Source: Chloroflexota bacterium (lineage in GTDB: Bacteria; Chloroflexota; Dehalococcoidia; JACQUO01). Taken from it: a stretch of 44,030 nucleotides of DNA. A program made the translations under genes and the position numbers. The notes below the pieces were generated by a model. That model made no database searches and was not told the origin of the DNA. It saw only the letters and a list, made by a program, of their open reading frames with translations. The stretch spans positions 1 through 44,030 of the forward strand of contig JACQUO010000017.1 of assembly GCA_016210205.1 (NCBI GenBank), in the 5' to 3' direction. Positions 1 through 7,740 of this stretch are shown in pieces (within the stretch, counting starts at the first letter, position 1; each line of letters begins with the position of its first letter).

Positions 1-276
1 CTCTACATCCTGGACGAGCCGACTACCGGTCTGTCCTTCGAGGATGCGGCGGCGCTGTTGCGGGTGCTCCACCGGCTGGTGGACGGGGGCAACACGGTGG
101 TGCTCATCGAGCATCATCTGGACTTAATCAAGAACGCGGATTGGGTCATCGACCTGGGGCCGGGGGCGGGGGAGGCGGGGGGCTATGTCATCGCCACGGG
201 GACGCCGGAGGAGGTGGCCTCTATCGAGAACTCCGCCACGGGCCGGTATCTAAGGCGGGTGCTGGGGAAGCGATAA
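1..276 (+). CDS. uvrA: UvrA, excinuclease ABC subunit A, C-terminal end (partial)
   Basis: This is the last 91 residues of UvrA, the damage-recognition ATPase of nucleotide excision repair; the gene begins outside the window. The fragment opens with [11 protein letters not shown], the Walker B and D-loop of the second ABC domain, followed by the H-loop context [11 protein letters not shown] and the GPGAGEAGG segment, and ends VLGKR, all in UvrA order. UvrA usually reads TTGLHF here; this protein reads TTGLSF, so the usual His is Ser. The stop is TAA at 274-276 and the next gene starts 18 bases later. The identification is firm although only the tail is visible. Confidence 0.93.
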   Translation, partial: LYILDEPTTGLSFEDAAALLRVLHRLVDGGNTVVLIEHHLDLIKNADWVIDLGPGAGEAGGYVIATGTPEEVASIENSATGRYLRRVLGKR

Positions 277-294
277 AGAGGGGGAGAACAAGAC

Positions 295-819
295 ATGGAA
301 GTGCCAGCAAGGGATGGAAAAGGGACGCGCATTAAGGCTTTTAAAGAGTTCGTGCTTCATGACGGCACAACAATAGGTGTGTTTCAGGGTTCAAGAGGGA
401 AAAATCCAGACTTAGATATAATTGTGAGATACCAACAAAAGGGGAAACGCGTAAGAACACCGCGGCATCTGCATTGGGCAATTGACTTACTAATCAAAAA
501 AGAACACGAAAAAGAACGCACCAAGAAGTTCGCAAAGTATCTACTAGATATGTGGGATAGAGTAGAGCCATTTAGGAACAAAGGTGATCAGCAACGATGT
601 GAGTTGAAGCTTACAACTGCTGAGAAATTGAGGGAATTCCAAGGGCTAGATATCTATGGGGAATATTCCGTTGAGTTTATCGGGCATGTTATTGAATTGC
701 TCATGATTCAAGAGAAGAATTCAGATAGGGCGTTCATGTTCCAGGGTGTTCTCGAATCGATTTACAATGAGGCGGATATTTTTTCGATAGTATCGAGTGC
801 CGGATATACAGGTAGATAA
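295..819 (+). CDS. Unknown protein, possible partner of the adjacent DNA methyltransferase
   Basis: A 174-residue soluble protein with no assigned family. A GGGGGAG ribosome site lies about 9 bases before the ATG. Base composition is clearly AT-richer than the flanking uvrA and nrdJ, which suggests acquisition. It is rich in charged residues and has no membrane segment. A stretch near residues 37-60 (PDLDIIVRYQQKGK, then RTPRHLHWAIDLL) has an acidic-hydrophobic-basic pattern that could be part of a nuclease core, but I cannot identify a complete PD-(D/E)XK site. It converges tail to tail with a methyltransferase 34 bases away. That arrangement, two AT-rich genes in a GC-rich host, is typical of small restriction-modification units, so a cognate endonuclease or accessory protein is a reasonable guess and no more. 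Confidence 0.7.
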   Translation: MEVPARDGKGTRIKAFKEFVLHDGTTIGVFQGSRGKNPDLDIIVRYQQKGKRVRTPRHLHWAIDLLIKKEHEKERTKKFAKYLLDMWDRVEPFRNKGDQQRCELKLTTAEKLREFQGLDIYGEYSVEFIGHVIELLMIQEKNSDRAFMFQGVLESIYNEADIFSIVSSAGYTGR

Positions 820-853
820 CTACCATTTGAGATGGCGGCTCGTTTCACAGGGT

Positions 854-1624
854 TTATATTAACTTTGCACTTAGTCTTGGATGTTCAATGCGCCTTTGGG
901 CTATTTCAACATAGGTGGGGTCTTTCTCTACCATCACCCAGCGCCGCCCCAGGCGCTCCGCCACAACACCGGTGGTCCCCGTCCCTGCAAAGCAGTCCAG
1001 GATTAGGTCGTTTTCATTCGTTCCGATGAGGATGAGCCGTTCCAGTAAAGCCTCGGGCTTCTGGGCGGGGTGCTTCCCGTATTTCTTTTCTGACTTTGGG
1101 GTGTAGGGGAGCTCCCACATATTCCGTAGTTGGCGGCCGTTGCCGAGCTCCTTTGCCACCCAATAGTTGAAGACCCATTTCTTGGCTTTGTCTCTAGTGT
1201 TGTTGCAGGCCCAGATGATTTGCTCCGTGGACTCGGTGAGGGTGCGCCCGGTGATGTTGGGCTGGGCGTTGGGCTTGAACCAGATGATGGAGTTGATGAT
1301 GCGCAAGTCCAGTTGATGAAGGATGTGCCCTATTTGGTAGATATTGTGGTAGGAGCCAAAGATGAAGGTGTTTCCGTTTGGCTTGACCAGACGACTGACC
1401 TCTCTTATCCAGGCGGCTGTGAACTCAAGATAACCCGCGTCCGTGAAGATGTCCCACTGTTCCTGCATGGTTACATGGCTGGAAAAGGCCCACCCCAGGC
1501 CTTTCTTCTTGGACATGTTGAAAGGGGGGTCAGTGATGCAATGGTCGAAGGAATGGTCGGGCCAGCCGCGCATGAGCTCCAGGCAGTCGCCCTGATAAAG
1601 CTCGTTGACTTTGGGTTCGTTCAT
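854..1624 (-). CDS. Site-specific DNA methyltransferase, beta class (N6-adenine or N4-cytosine)
   Basis: Transfers a methyl group from S-adenosylmethionine to an exocyclic amino group of DNA. The catalytic motif IV, TDPPF, lies at residues 31-35 and the AdoMet-binding motif I, DCFAGTGTTG, at about 210-219. Catalytic before binding motif is the beta-class order. DPPF/DPPY enzymes are mostly adenine-N6 methylases, but the target base is not certain. I place the start at the ATG at 1624 (MNEPKVNEL), 256 residues, because the family's N-terminus begins about there and a weak AGGCAGG lies upstream; an in-frame ATG at 1645 would add seven residues but has no ribosome site. AT-richer than its neighbours and convergent with the unknown gene at 295-819. 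A promoter with an internal palindrome lies just upstream. Confidence 0.88.
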   Translation of the reverse strand: MNEPKVNELYQGDCLELMRGWPDHSFDHCITDPPFNMSKKKGLGWAFSSHVTMQEQWDIFTDAGYLEFTAAWIREVSRLVKPNGNTFIFGSYHNIYQIGHILHQLDLRIINSIIWFKPNAQPNITGRTLTESTEQIIWACNNTRDKAKKWVFNYWVAKELGNGRQLRNMWELPYTPKSEKKYGKHPAQKPEALLERLILIGTNENDLILDCFAGTGTTGVVAERLGRRWVMVEKDPTYVEIAQRRIEHPRLSAKLI

Positions 1625-1662
1625 GGTTAGCCTGCCTGGTATCATTGGAACAAGTTTTCTAA

Positions 1663-1691
1663 ATGCTACACGATTGCGTGTAGGATGTCAA
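1663..1691 (-). promoter_or_regulatory. Methyltransferase promoter with palindromic operator in the spacer
   Basis: Read on the minus strand: a perfect -35 TTGACA (1691-1686), 17 bases, then -10 TAGCAT (1668-1663). The perfect inverted repeat CTACACG-4-CGTGTAG (1666-1683) fills the spacer and touches the -10. A protein bound there would exclude RNA polymerase. This is the usual geometry for autorepression of restriction-modification genes by the methylase or a C protein. The binding protein is not known and no C-protein gene is visible. Confidence 0.65.
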
Positions 1692-1709
1692 GGGGGTTAA
1701 TCTCACCTT

Positions 1710-4337
1710 TTACCCGCACTTGGTGTAGCCGCAGGCGCGGCAGTGGAGGCAGCCCTCGCCGTAGACCAGGAGGGAGGAGCAGTCCGGGCACTGGCCCGCC
1801 AGGTTCACCACCGCCTCCAGAGGGTTGCCTGCCAGGTCGCCGCCCGCCAGGGCCGGGGGGGCGGCCTCCGCCGCGAGGGCCGGGCCGGCCGGGGCGGTGG
1901 CCCCGTCCAGGTGGCGGGCCAGGACGGCGCTGATGGCGTCGGGGCAGGAGAGGACGGCCTTGCCGTCGTCCCAGGCGATGGAGGGGCAGCGGATGCCCCG
2001 CAGCTGCTCCACCACTGCGGCCGGGTCCACCCCGGAGCGCAGGGCCAACGATATGAGGCGGCTGGTGGCCTCGGAGGTGGCCTGGGCGCAGCCGCCGGCC
2101 TTGCCCAGGTGGGAGAAGACCTCGCAGATGCCCTGGCCGTCGGAGTTCACGGTGATGTAGAGGTTGCCGCAGCCCGTGGCTACCTTCTGGGTGGCCCCCA
2201 GGGTGGCGGCGGGCCGCCGGCGCGGGGTTATCTTCTGCCCGCCTTTTGGCGCCCCGGCAGCGGGTGGTGCCGCGGTCGCCGCGGGCCCGAGGGCCTCGAC
2301 GGCGGGGAGAGCCGGGGCCTGGTCGTGCTCCGTGTTCAGCACCTGCTGCGTGCGGCTGCGGTCGCGGAAGATGGTGATGCCCTTGCAGCCCTCCTGGTAG
2401 GCCAGCATATAGGCCCGAGCTACCTCTGCCACCGTGGCCTGGTGGGGGAAGTTGATGGTCTTGGAGACGGCGTTGTCGGTGTGGCGCTGGAAGGCGGCCT
2501 GCATGCGCACATGCCAGGTGGGGTCGATGTCGTGGGCGGTGGGGAAGAGACGCTGCATCGCCTCGGGGATGCCCGCCAGGCCCCGCACGGAGCCGCGCCG
2601 GGCCAGGGACTTCATCAGGGCCTCGCTGTAGAAGCCCTGCTCTTGGGCCATCTCCTCGAAGATGGGGTGCACCTCTGCCAGCTTGTCGTCGTCCAGGATG
2701 TGGCGGGTGTAGGCCAGGGCGAAGAGAGGCTCGATGCCCGAGGAGACGCCGGCGATGATGGAGAGCGTCCCCGTGGGGGCGATGGTGGTGCGGGTGGAGT
2801 TGCGCAGGGGCGCGGCCCCGGGCTGGTCGTAGGCGCTGCCCTTGAAGGCGGGGAAGGCGCCCCGCATCCGGGCCAGCTCCGCCGAGGCCGCGTCGGCCTG
2901 GTCCTGGATGAAGGCCATGACTTTCTCGCCCACGGCCAGGGCCTCCTCGCTGTCGTAGGGGAGGCCCAGGAGGATGAGCATATCGGCGAAGCCCATGACC
3001 CCCAGGCCCACCTTGCGGGTGGCCCTGGTCATCTCCTCGATTTTGGGCAGGGGGTATTTGTTGGCGTCGATGACATTGTCCAGGAAGTGGACGGCGGTCT
3101 TAATCACGCCCTCCAGCTTGCGCCAGTCGATTTCGTAGGCGCTGTCCTGGCGGCGGAGCATCCGGGCCAGGTTGAGGGAGCCCAGGTTGCAGGATTCGTA
3201 GGGCAGGAGGGGCTGCTCGCCGCAGGGGTTGGTGCTCTCGATGTGCCCCAGATGGGGCGTGGGGTTGTCGCGGTTGATGCGGTCGATGAAGACGATGCCG
3301 GGGTCGCCCCCCTTCCAGGCCATCTCCACCATGAGGTCGAAGACCTCTTTGGCCTTGAGGCGGCCCTGGGGCTTTTTGGTGCGTGGGTTAATCAGGTCGT
3401 AATCCTCGCCCCGCTCCACCGCTTGCATGAAGCGCTCCGTCACCGCCACGGAGATGTTGAAGTTGGAGAGGTGGCCCTCTATCTCCTTGGCCTTGATGAA
3501 TTTGAGGATGTCCGGGTGGTCCACATTGAGGATGGCCATGTTGGCCCCGCGGCGGGTGCCCCCCTGCTTGGTGACATCGGTGGCGGTGTCGAAGGCGCGC
3601 ATGAAGGAGACGGGGCCGCTGGCCACCCCGGAGCTCGAGCCCACGATGTCGCCCCCGGGCCGCAGGCGGCTGAAGGAGAAGCCCGTGCCGCCGCCGCTCT
3701 TATGAATCAGGGCGGTGTATTTCACTGCATCGAAGATGGACTCCATGGAGTCCTCAATGGGCAGCACGAAGCAGGCGGAGAGCTGCTGGAGCTCGCGGCC
3801 GGCGTTCATCAGGGTGGGGGAGTTGGGCAGGAAGTCCAGGCTGGCCATGGCCCGGTAGAACTCCTCCGTGGTGGCCTTGAGGTCTGCCCTGGGGTTATAG
3901 CGGGTGTCCACCGCGGCCACATTCTGGGCCACGCGGCGGAGCATGTCCTGGGGCGTCTCCAGCACCTTGCCCGTCTCGTCCCGCTTGAGGTAGCGGCGCT
4001 CCAGCACCGTGAGGGCGTTGGGGGTGAGGGGCGACTCGAAGGGGGCGGCAGGCGGCGGGGCCGGGACTGGCGCCGGGGCCGGCTCCTTGGCGGCTAATAT
4101 CTCCTCCAGCACCTCCTCCAGGCTCTCGTGCCGGGGGCGGGGGAGGCCGGGGGCCACCAGGCCCTCCATGCCGGGCAGGGGGCGCGCTCCCTCCAGGCGG
4201 GCCAGCACCTCCCGGACCAGGCCTTCCCCTAGCTCCCGGTCGGCGATGCCCCGAGTCTCCAGGGCGGCGAAGATGGCCTGGGCGATGCGGTCGGCGCTGG
4301 GCGCCTGCTTGCGGCGAATGCGGCGTGGGACGGCCAT
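1710..4337 (-). CDS. nrdJ: Vitamin B12-dependent (class II) ribonucleotide reductase
   Basis: Reduces ribonucleotides to deoxyribonucleotides with adenosylcobalamin as radical generator; oxygen-independent. 875 residues. The N-terminal ~60 residues resemble the C-terminal half of an ATP-cone. The radical-enzyme core has LPNSPTLMN, the glycine-rich KSGGGTGFSFSRLRP, and the active-site loop NPCGEQPL with Cys372. The tail carries a cysteine-rich segment (Cys850, 853, 863, 866, 869, 874), the family's zinc-ribbon/redox shuttle. A low-complexity Ala/Pro linker (roughly residues 655-690) separates core and tail. Start ATG has GGAGAA five bases upstream. It follows nrdR by 10 bases, so both are one transcript expected to be controlled by NrdR. 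Confidence 0.97.
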   Translation of the reverse strand: MAVPRRIRRKQAPSADRIAQAIFAALETRGIADRELGEGLVREVLARLEGARPLPGMEGLVAPGLPRPRHESLEEVLEEILAAKEPAPAPVPAPPPAAPFESPLTPNALTVLERRYLKRDETGKVLETPQDMLRRVAQNVAAVDTRYNPRADLKATTEEFYRAMASLDFLPNSPTLMNAGRELQQLSACFVLPIEDSMESIFDAVKYTALIHKSGGGTGFSFSRLRPGGDIVGSSSGVASGPVSFMRAFDTATDVTKQGGTRRGANMAILNVDHPDILKFIKAKEIEGHLSNFNISVAVTERFMQAVERGEDYDLINPRTKKPQGRLKAKEVFDLMVEMAWKGGDPGIVFIDRINRDNPTPHLGHIESTNPCGEQPLLPYESCNLGSLNLARMLRRQDSAYEIDWRKLEGVIKTAVHFLDNVIDANKYPLPKIEEMTRATRKVGLGVMGFADMLILLGLPYDSEEALAVGEKVMAFIQDQADAASAELARMRGAFPAFKGSAYDQPGAAPLRNSTRTTIAPTGTLSIIAGVSSGIEPLFALAYTRHILDDDKLAEVHPIFEEMAQEQGFYSEALMKSLARRGSVRGLAGIPEAMQRLFPTAHDIDPTWHVRMQAAFQRHTDNAVSKTINFPHQATVAEVARAYMLAYQEGCKGITIFRDRSRTQQVLNTEHDQAPALPAVEALGPAATAAPPAAGAPKGGQKITPRRRPAATLGATQKVATGCGNLYITVNSDGQGICEVFSHLGKAGGCAQATSEATSRLISLALRSGVDPAAVVEQLRGIRCPSIAWDDGKAVLSCPDAISAVLARHLDGATAPAGPALAAEAAPPALAGGDLAGNPLEAVVNLAGQCPDCSSLLVYGEGCLHCRACGYTKCG

Positions 4338-4347
4338 GGTGTTCTCC

Positions 4348-4950
4348 TCAGCTAAGCTTGGCTCGGCTTAATGACAGGGGGGCGAGGCGGGCTTTCCGCT
4401 TCTGGCGCCGGCCCCTTTCCCTTTTTCTAGGCGATGTTTCCAGGGGCAGTAGGGCAAGCTGGGCCGCTGGCTTCTGCCCCGAGGCCGCCCCTCGCGTGGG
4501 CTGGAGGCGCTCCTGGGCCAGGTCGTCCACCGCCCTGGTGAAGCTGCCCAGGTCGGCGAACTCCCGATAGACGCTGGCGAAGCGGATGTAGGCCACCGGG
4601 TCGATGCCCTTGAGGCGCTCCATGACCATCTCCCCGATGAGGGAGGTGGGCACCTCTGCCCGTCCCAGCTGCTGCAGGCGGGCCTCAATCTCGCTCACCG
4701 CCCGTTCGATGACCTCCATGGACACGGGGCGCTTGGCGCAGGCCTTGCGGATGCCCCCGGCCAGCTTCTCCCGACTGAACTCCTCCCGGCGCTGGTCCTT
4801 CTTCACCACCTGGAGGGCGCTGGCCTGGTGCTCGTAGGTGGTGAAGCGGAAGCCGCAGGCCAGGCACTCCCGGCGGCGGCGGATGCCCCGCTCGCTCTCC
4901 CGGGAGTCGGTGACTTTGGATTCGGGGTGCTGGCACCGGGGGCATTTCAT
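4348..4950 (-). CDS. nrdR: Transcriptional repressor NrdR with long basic C-terminal tail
   Basis: ATP/dATP-sensing repressor of ribonucleotide reductase genes. The N-terminal zinc ribbon has Cys3, Cys6, Cys29 and Cys32, with the RRRRECLACGFRFTTYE stretch that contacts DNA. An ATP-cone follows (about residues 48-138: VVKKDQRREEFSREKL to YREFADLGSF). Length is 200 residues against about 150-160 for most NrdR; the excess is a C-terminal extension after about residue 150, ending in a very basic stretch (RKRERGRRQKRKAR). The coding sequence stays GC-rich and in frame, so the tail looks genuine, but its role is unknown. First gene of the nrdR-nrdJ transcript, with NrdR-box-like sites upstream, implying autoregulation. 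Confidence 0.96.
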   Translation of the reverse strand: MKCPRCQHPESKVTDSRESERGIRRRRECLACGFRFTTYEHQASALQVVKKDQRREEFSREKLAGGIRKACAKRPVSMEVIERAVSEIEARLQQLGRAEVPTSLIGEMVMERLKGIDPVAYIRFASVYREFADLGSFTRAVDDLAQERLQPTRGAASGQKPAAQLALLPLETSPRKRERGRRQKRKARLAPLSLSRAKLS

Positions 4951-5002
4951 GGTTCAGAGCAGCTTTGCCTCAAGAGCCTTAATCTAACCCGTCTCTAAAG
5001 CG

Positions 5003-5050
5003 TAGCATAATATAGCGGGAAAACAAACATGACGACACAATATCATGTGG
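5003..5050 (-). promoter_or_regulatory. Pair of NrdR boxes upstream of nrdR-nrdJ
   Basis: The sequence at 5035-5050, ACACAATATCATGTGG, matches 13 of 16 positions of the NrdR-box consensus ACACWATATATWGTGT. A poorer second site (5003-5018, 9 of 16) is centred 32 bases away, about three helical turns, which is the usual spacing of NrdR-box pairs. A TATATTAT stretch inside the second site could be the -10 of the promoter, so binding would block transcription. Distance to the nrdR ATG is about 53 bases. The consensus is known; the assignment here is from eye alignment. Confidence 0.7.
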
Positions 5051-5141
5051 CGTGGGCTAAGGCTACTACTAGATGTTGTTGTTGTCAATGCGCTAAGGCG
5101 GGGAATTTTCGTGCGCCAGGTTGCGGCGCAGGGAAAAGAGA

Positions 5142-5171
5142 AGGGGCCCCAGGAGGAGGGCTGGGGCCCCT
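5142..5171 (-). terminator. Rho-independent terminator after ftsZ
   Basis: On the minus strand, a 9-base stem AGGGGCCCC pairs with GGGGCCCCT around a 12-base loop and is followed by TCTCTTTTCCC. It lies about 30 bases past the ftsZ stop, as expected for the end of the rsmH-ftsA-ftsZ transcript. Confidence 0.75.
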
Positions 5172-5202
5172 GACATCGGTCCCGAGCTTTTGGCCCGGGA
5201 GC

Positions 5203-6324
5203 TTACGGGATGCGGGTGATGGGAGTGGTGGTCCTGGTGTTGGCGATGGCAGCCCGGTCCAATCGCGCCTGGCGCTGCGTGGCCAGGGGGCGGCGCAGGA
5301 AGGAGGGCACCTCCAGCTCGTTCTCGTCGGAGAGGTTCTGCACCATCTGGCGCATCTCCTCTTGCTTGAGGGCCCGGGAGTGATTGCGCACGCTGAAGCC
5401 AGTGGCGATGAGGGTGACCCGCAGCTTGCTCTCCAGGGCGGGGTCCTGGATGAAGCCGAAGATGATGTTGGCATCGGGGTCCACGGCTTTGGCCACCATC
5501 TCGGCAGCTTCGTTGACCTCCAGGAGGGTGACATCGGCGCCGCCGGTGAACTCCAGGAGGACGCCCTTGGAGCCATCCACGGCGACATCCAGGAGGGGGC
5601 TGGTGATGGCCGCATGGGCGGCCTCCACGGCCCGGTTCTGGCCTGTGGCCTCGCCGATGGACATCCAGGCCATGCCGGATTCCTTCATGATGGCTCTTAC
5701 GTCGGCGAAGTCCAGGTTGACGATGCCGGGGACGGTGATGACCTCGGTGATGGCCTGAACGCCCATGCGCAGCACTTCATCGGCCATGCGGAAGGCGGCC
5801 TCCACGGGGGTCTTGTGGTCGCAGAGGTCCAACAGGCGGTCGTTGGGGATGGCGATGACGGTGTCCGCCCGCTCCTTGAGGCGGGTGATGCCCTCATCGG
5901 CCACGCCGCGGCGGCGGCTGCCCTCAAAGCTAAAGGGGCGGGTTACTACGGCGATGGTCAGGGCTCCGGCGGATTTGGCAATCTCGGCCACGACGGGGGC
6001 GGCTCCGGTGCCGGTGCCCCCGCCCATGCCGGCGGTGACAAAGACCATGTCGGTATCGGCGCAGAAGGCCTTGATATCGGCCTCGTTCTCATCGGCGGCC
6101 TTGGCTCCCATGGCTGGGTCGCCGCCGGCTCCCAGGCCCCGGGTCACTTTCTCGCCGATGCGCAGTTTCTTATCGCACTCCATGCGACCCAGGGCTTGGG
6201 CATCAGTGTTGAGGCAGATGAACTCTGCCCCTTTTAGGTGGTGGCCATACATGCGGCTGACTGCATTGCCGCCGCCGCCGCCCACCCCGATGACTTTTAT
6301 CCTGGCTTCTCCTATCTGGCCCAT
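5203..6324 (-). CDS. ftsZ: Cell division protein FtsZ
   Basis: Tubulin-like GTPase that forms the division ring. 373 residues with a short N-terminus, the GGGGGN nucleotide motif at residues 15-20 and the tubulin signature GGGTGTG at 101-107. The C-terminal peptide that binds FtsA in other bacteria is recognisable as EVPSFLRR at about 338-345, but it is followed by about 28 more residues (Thr/Arg-rich) instead of ending the protein. The ATG overlaps the ftsA stop (TAATG), and AAAGGAGAG lies upstream, so FtsZ translation is coupled to FtsA. Terminator follows. Confidence 0.98.
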   Translation of the reverse strand: MGQIGEARIKVIGVGGGGGNAVSRMYGHHLKGAEFICLNTDAQALGRMECDKKLRIGEKVTRGLGAGGDPAMGAKAADENEADIKAFCADTDMVFVTAGMGGGTGTGAAPVVAEIAKSAGALTIAVVTRPFSFEGSRRRGVADEGITRLKERADTVIAIPNDRLLDLCDHKTPVEAAFRMADEVLRMGVQAITEVITVPGIVNLDFADVRAIMKESGMAWMSIGEATGQNRAVEAAHAAITSPLLDVAVDGSKGVLLEFTGGADVTLLEVNEAAEMVAKAVDPDANIIFGFIQDPALESKLRVTLIATGFSVRNHSRALKQEEMRQMVQNLSDENELEVPSFLRRPLATQRQARLDRAAIANTRTTTPITRIP

Positions 6325-7622
6325 TAGGCTCTCCTTTCAGCGTTGGAGTTGTCTTTGGTGTCGGGCCGGAGGGTGTTCTTCTCGGACCAAACACTCTTCA
6401 GGTTGAACATGGTGTTCTTATAGGAATCTTTGAGGCGTCCTCCGAAGCCCTTGCTCTCCAGCCCTTCCTCGGCGGCGTAGCGGATGCCCCAGAAGGCCAG
6501 GCCCACCGCGGTGCCGTAGGCTGGGTTCTGCAGGATGTCTGAGATGCCGTAGACACCGCGAGCGGTGCCCACCCGGGCCGGCACCTGCACCAGGTCGCGG
6601 ACAAAAGCATCCAGCTGCGGCAGGTTGGCGGTGCCGCCGGCCAGGACCATGCCCGCGGGGATGACGGTGCGGTATTCGGAGCGCGGCAGCTCCGCGAGCA
6701 CCATGGCGGTTATCTCTTCAATCCGGGAGCTCACAATCTCGTTGAGGTCTTTCTGAAGCACGCTGTGGCCGTCGGAAATCCAGATGGCGGCGGGCTTCTC
6801 CTGCTCCTTGGCGCGGGTGTTGCGCTCCTCGGGGGCCAGGGTGGCGTAGCGGCGCTTGATTTCCTCGGCCACCGGCATGGGCACTCCCAGCCCCAGGGCG
6901 ATGTCCTTGGTGATTTGATAGCCGCCCACGGGCAGGACCGCGGTGTGCCACACATTGGATTCTTTGAAGACGGCGACGTTGGTGGTGCCATGACCGATGT
7001 CGGCCATGAGGACCCCCATTTCCTTCTCGTCCGGGGTGAGCACCGCCTCGCTGGTGGCCAGGGAGTTGCAGATGAGGTCCTCCACCTCCACTCCCGCGGC
7101 CCGGATGCACTTGACCAGGTTCTGCACGGAGCTGGTCTCGGCGGTGACGATGTGGGTCTCCACATCCAGGCGGAAGCCGTGCATGCCCACGGGGCTCTTG
7201 ATGCCCTCATAGCCGTCCAGGCTGTAGCGGCGGGGGATGACATGCAGGAGCTGGCGTTCTGGGGTGACCGCCACATTTCGGGCTGAAGCCAGGACTCGCC
7301 CCAGGTCATTGGGGGACACTAGGCGGTCGTTGCGGGAGATGGCCACTACTCCCTGGCTGTTAGTGGAGGTGAGATGCCGTCCCGAGACACCCACATAGGC
7401 GGAGCTCACCTTCAGGCCGCTGCCTCTTTCCGCTTGGTGCACTGATTCCTTGATGGCTTCCCTGGTCTGGTCGTAGTTGGTGACGATGCCTTTGGCCAGC
7501 CCCCGAGATGGCGCAACTCCAACGCCCAGCACCTGCATCTCATCATTGCGCATGTTGGCAATGACGGTGCATATCTTGGAGTTGCCCACATCGATGGAGG
7601 CCACTACCTTGTTTTTGCCCAT
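6324..7622 (-). CDS. ftsA: Cell division protein FtsA
   Basis: Actin-fold ATPase that anchors FtsZ to the membrane. 432 residues. The first phosphate-binding loop IDVGNSK lies at residues 10-16, the SHS2-type FtsA domain follows, and a second phosphate loop (MADIGHGTTNVAVF) and VLAGGTANLP are in the expected order. The C-terminal tail (SVWSEKNTLRP and a charged end) is less clearly a standard amphipathic membrane helix. AAAGGGG upstream serves as ribosome site and overlaps the end of a 25-codon ORF. The stop overlaps the ftsZ start by one base. Confidence 0.96.
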   Translation of the reverse strand: MGKNKVVASIDVGNSKICTVIANMRNDEMQVLGVGVAPSRGLAKGIVTNYDQTREAIKESVHQAERGSGLKVSSAYVGVSGRHLTSTNSQGVVAISRNDRLVSPNDLGRVLASARNVAVTPERQLLHVIPRRYSLDGYEGIKSPVGMHGFRLDVETHIVTAETSSVQNLVKCIRAAGVEVEDLICNSLATSEAVLTPDEKEMGVLMADIGHGTTNVAVFKESNVWHTAVLPVGGYQITKDIALGLGVPMPVAEEIKRRYATLAPEERNTRAKEQEKPAAIWISDGHSVLQKDLNEIVSSRIEEITAMVLAELPRSEYRTVIPAGMVLAGGTANLPQLDAFVRDLVQVPARVGTARGVYGISDILQNPAYGTAVGLAFWGIRYAAEEGLESKGFGGRLKDSYKNTMFNLKSVWSEKNTLRPDTKDNSNAERRA

Positions 7623-7629
7623 CCTCGGT

Positions 7630-7707
7630 TTACCCCTTTCTTAAGCTTGACGGCCGTGGCTCCGGCCGAAAATCCGGGTTTCTTATCCCTGGTGTCCTCC
7701 GCTGCAT
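7630..7707 (-). CDS. Possible 25-residue leader peptide between rsmH and ftsA
   Basis: A short ORF with a near-perfect ribosome site (AAGGAGG, three bases before ATG), ending TAA seven bases before the ftsA ATG. The peptide is basic and proline/arginine-rich (MQRRTPGIRNPDF then PEPRPSSLRKG) with no membrane segment, so it is not an obvious FtsL. The ftsA ribosome site overlaps its last codons, so it could couple ftsA translation to upstream ribosomes. It may be a chance ORF; only the ribosome site and position support it. Confidence 0.35.
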   Translation of the reverse strand: MQRRTPGIRNPDFRPEPRPSSLRKG

Positions 7708-7740
7708 ATTCCTCCTTGTATCTTGAAGTGGCTGGTTCCT

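Noticed and set aside
1743-4097. 784-codon open frame on the plus strand opposite nrdJ
   Set aside because: Antisense shadow of a certain gene in GC-rich DNA; the product is Gly/Val/His/Leu-rich with no domains.
5029-6237. 402-codon open frame on the plus strand opposite ftsZ
   Set aside because: Starts inside the NrdR-box region and is Gly/His-rich antisense of ftsZ.
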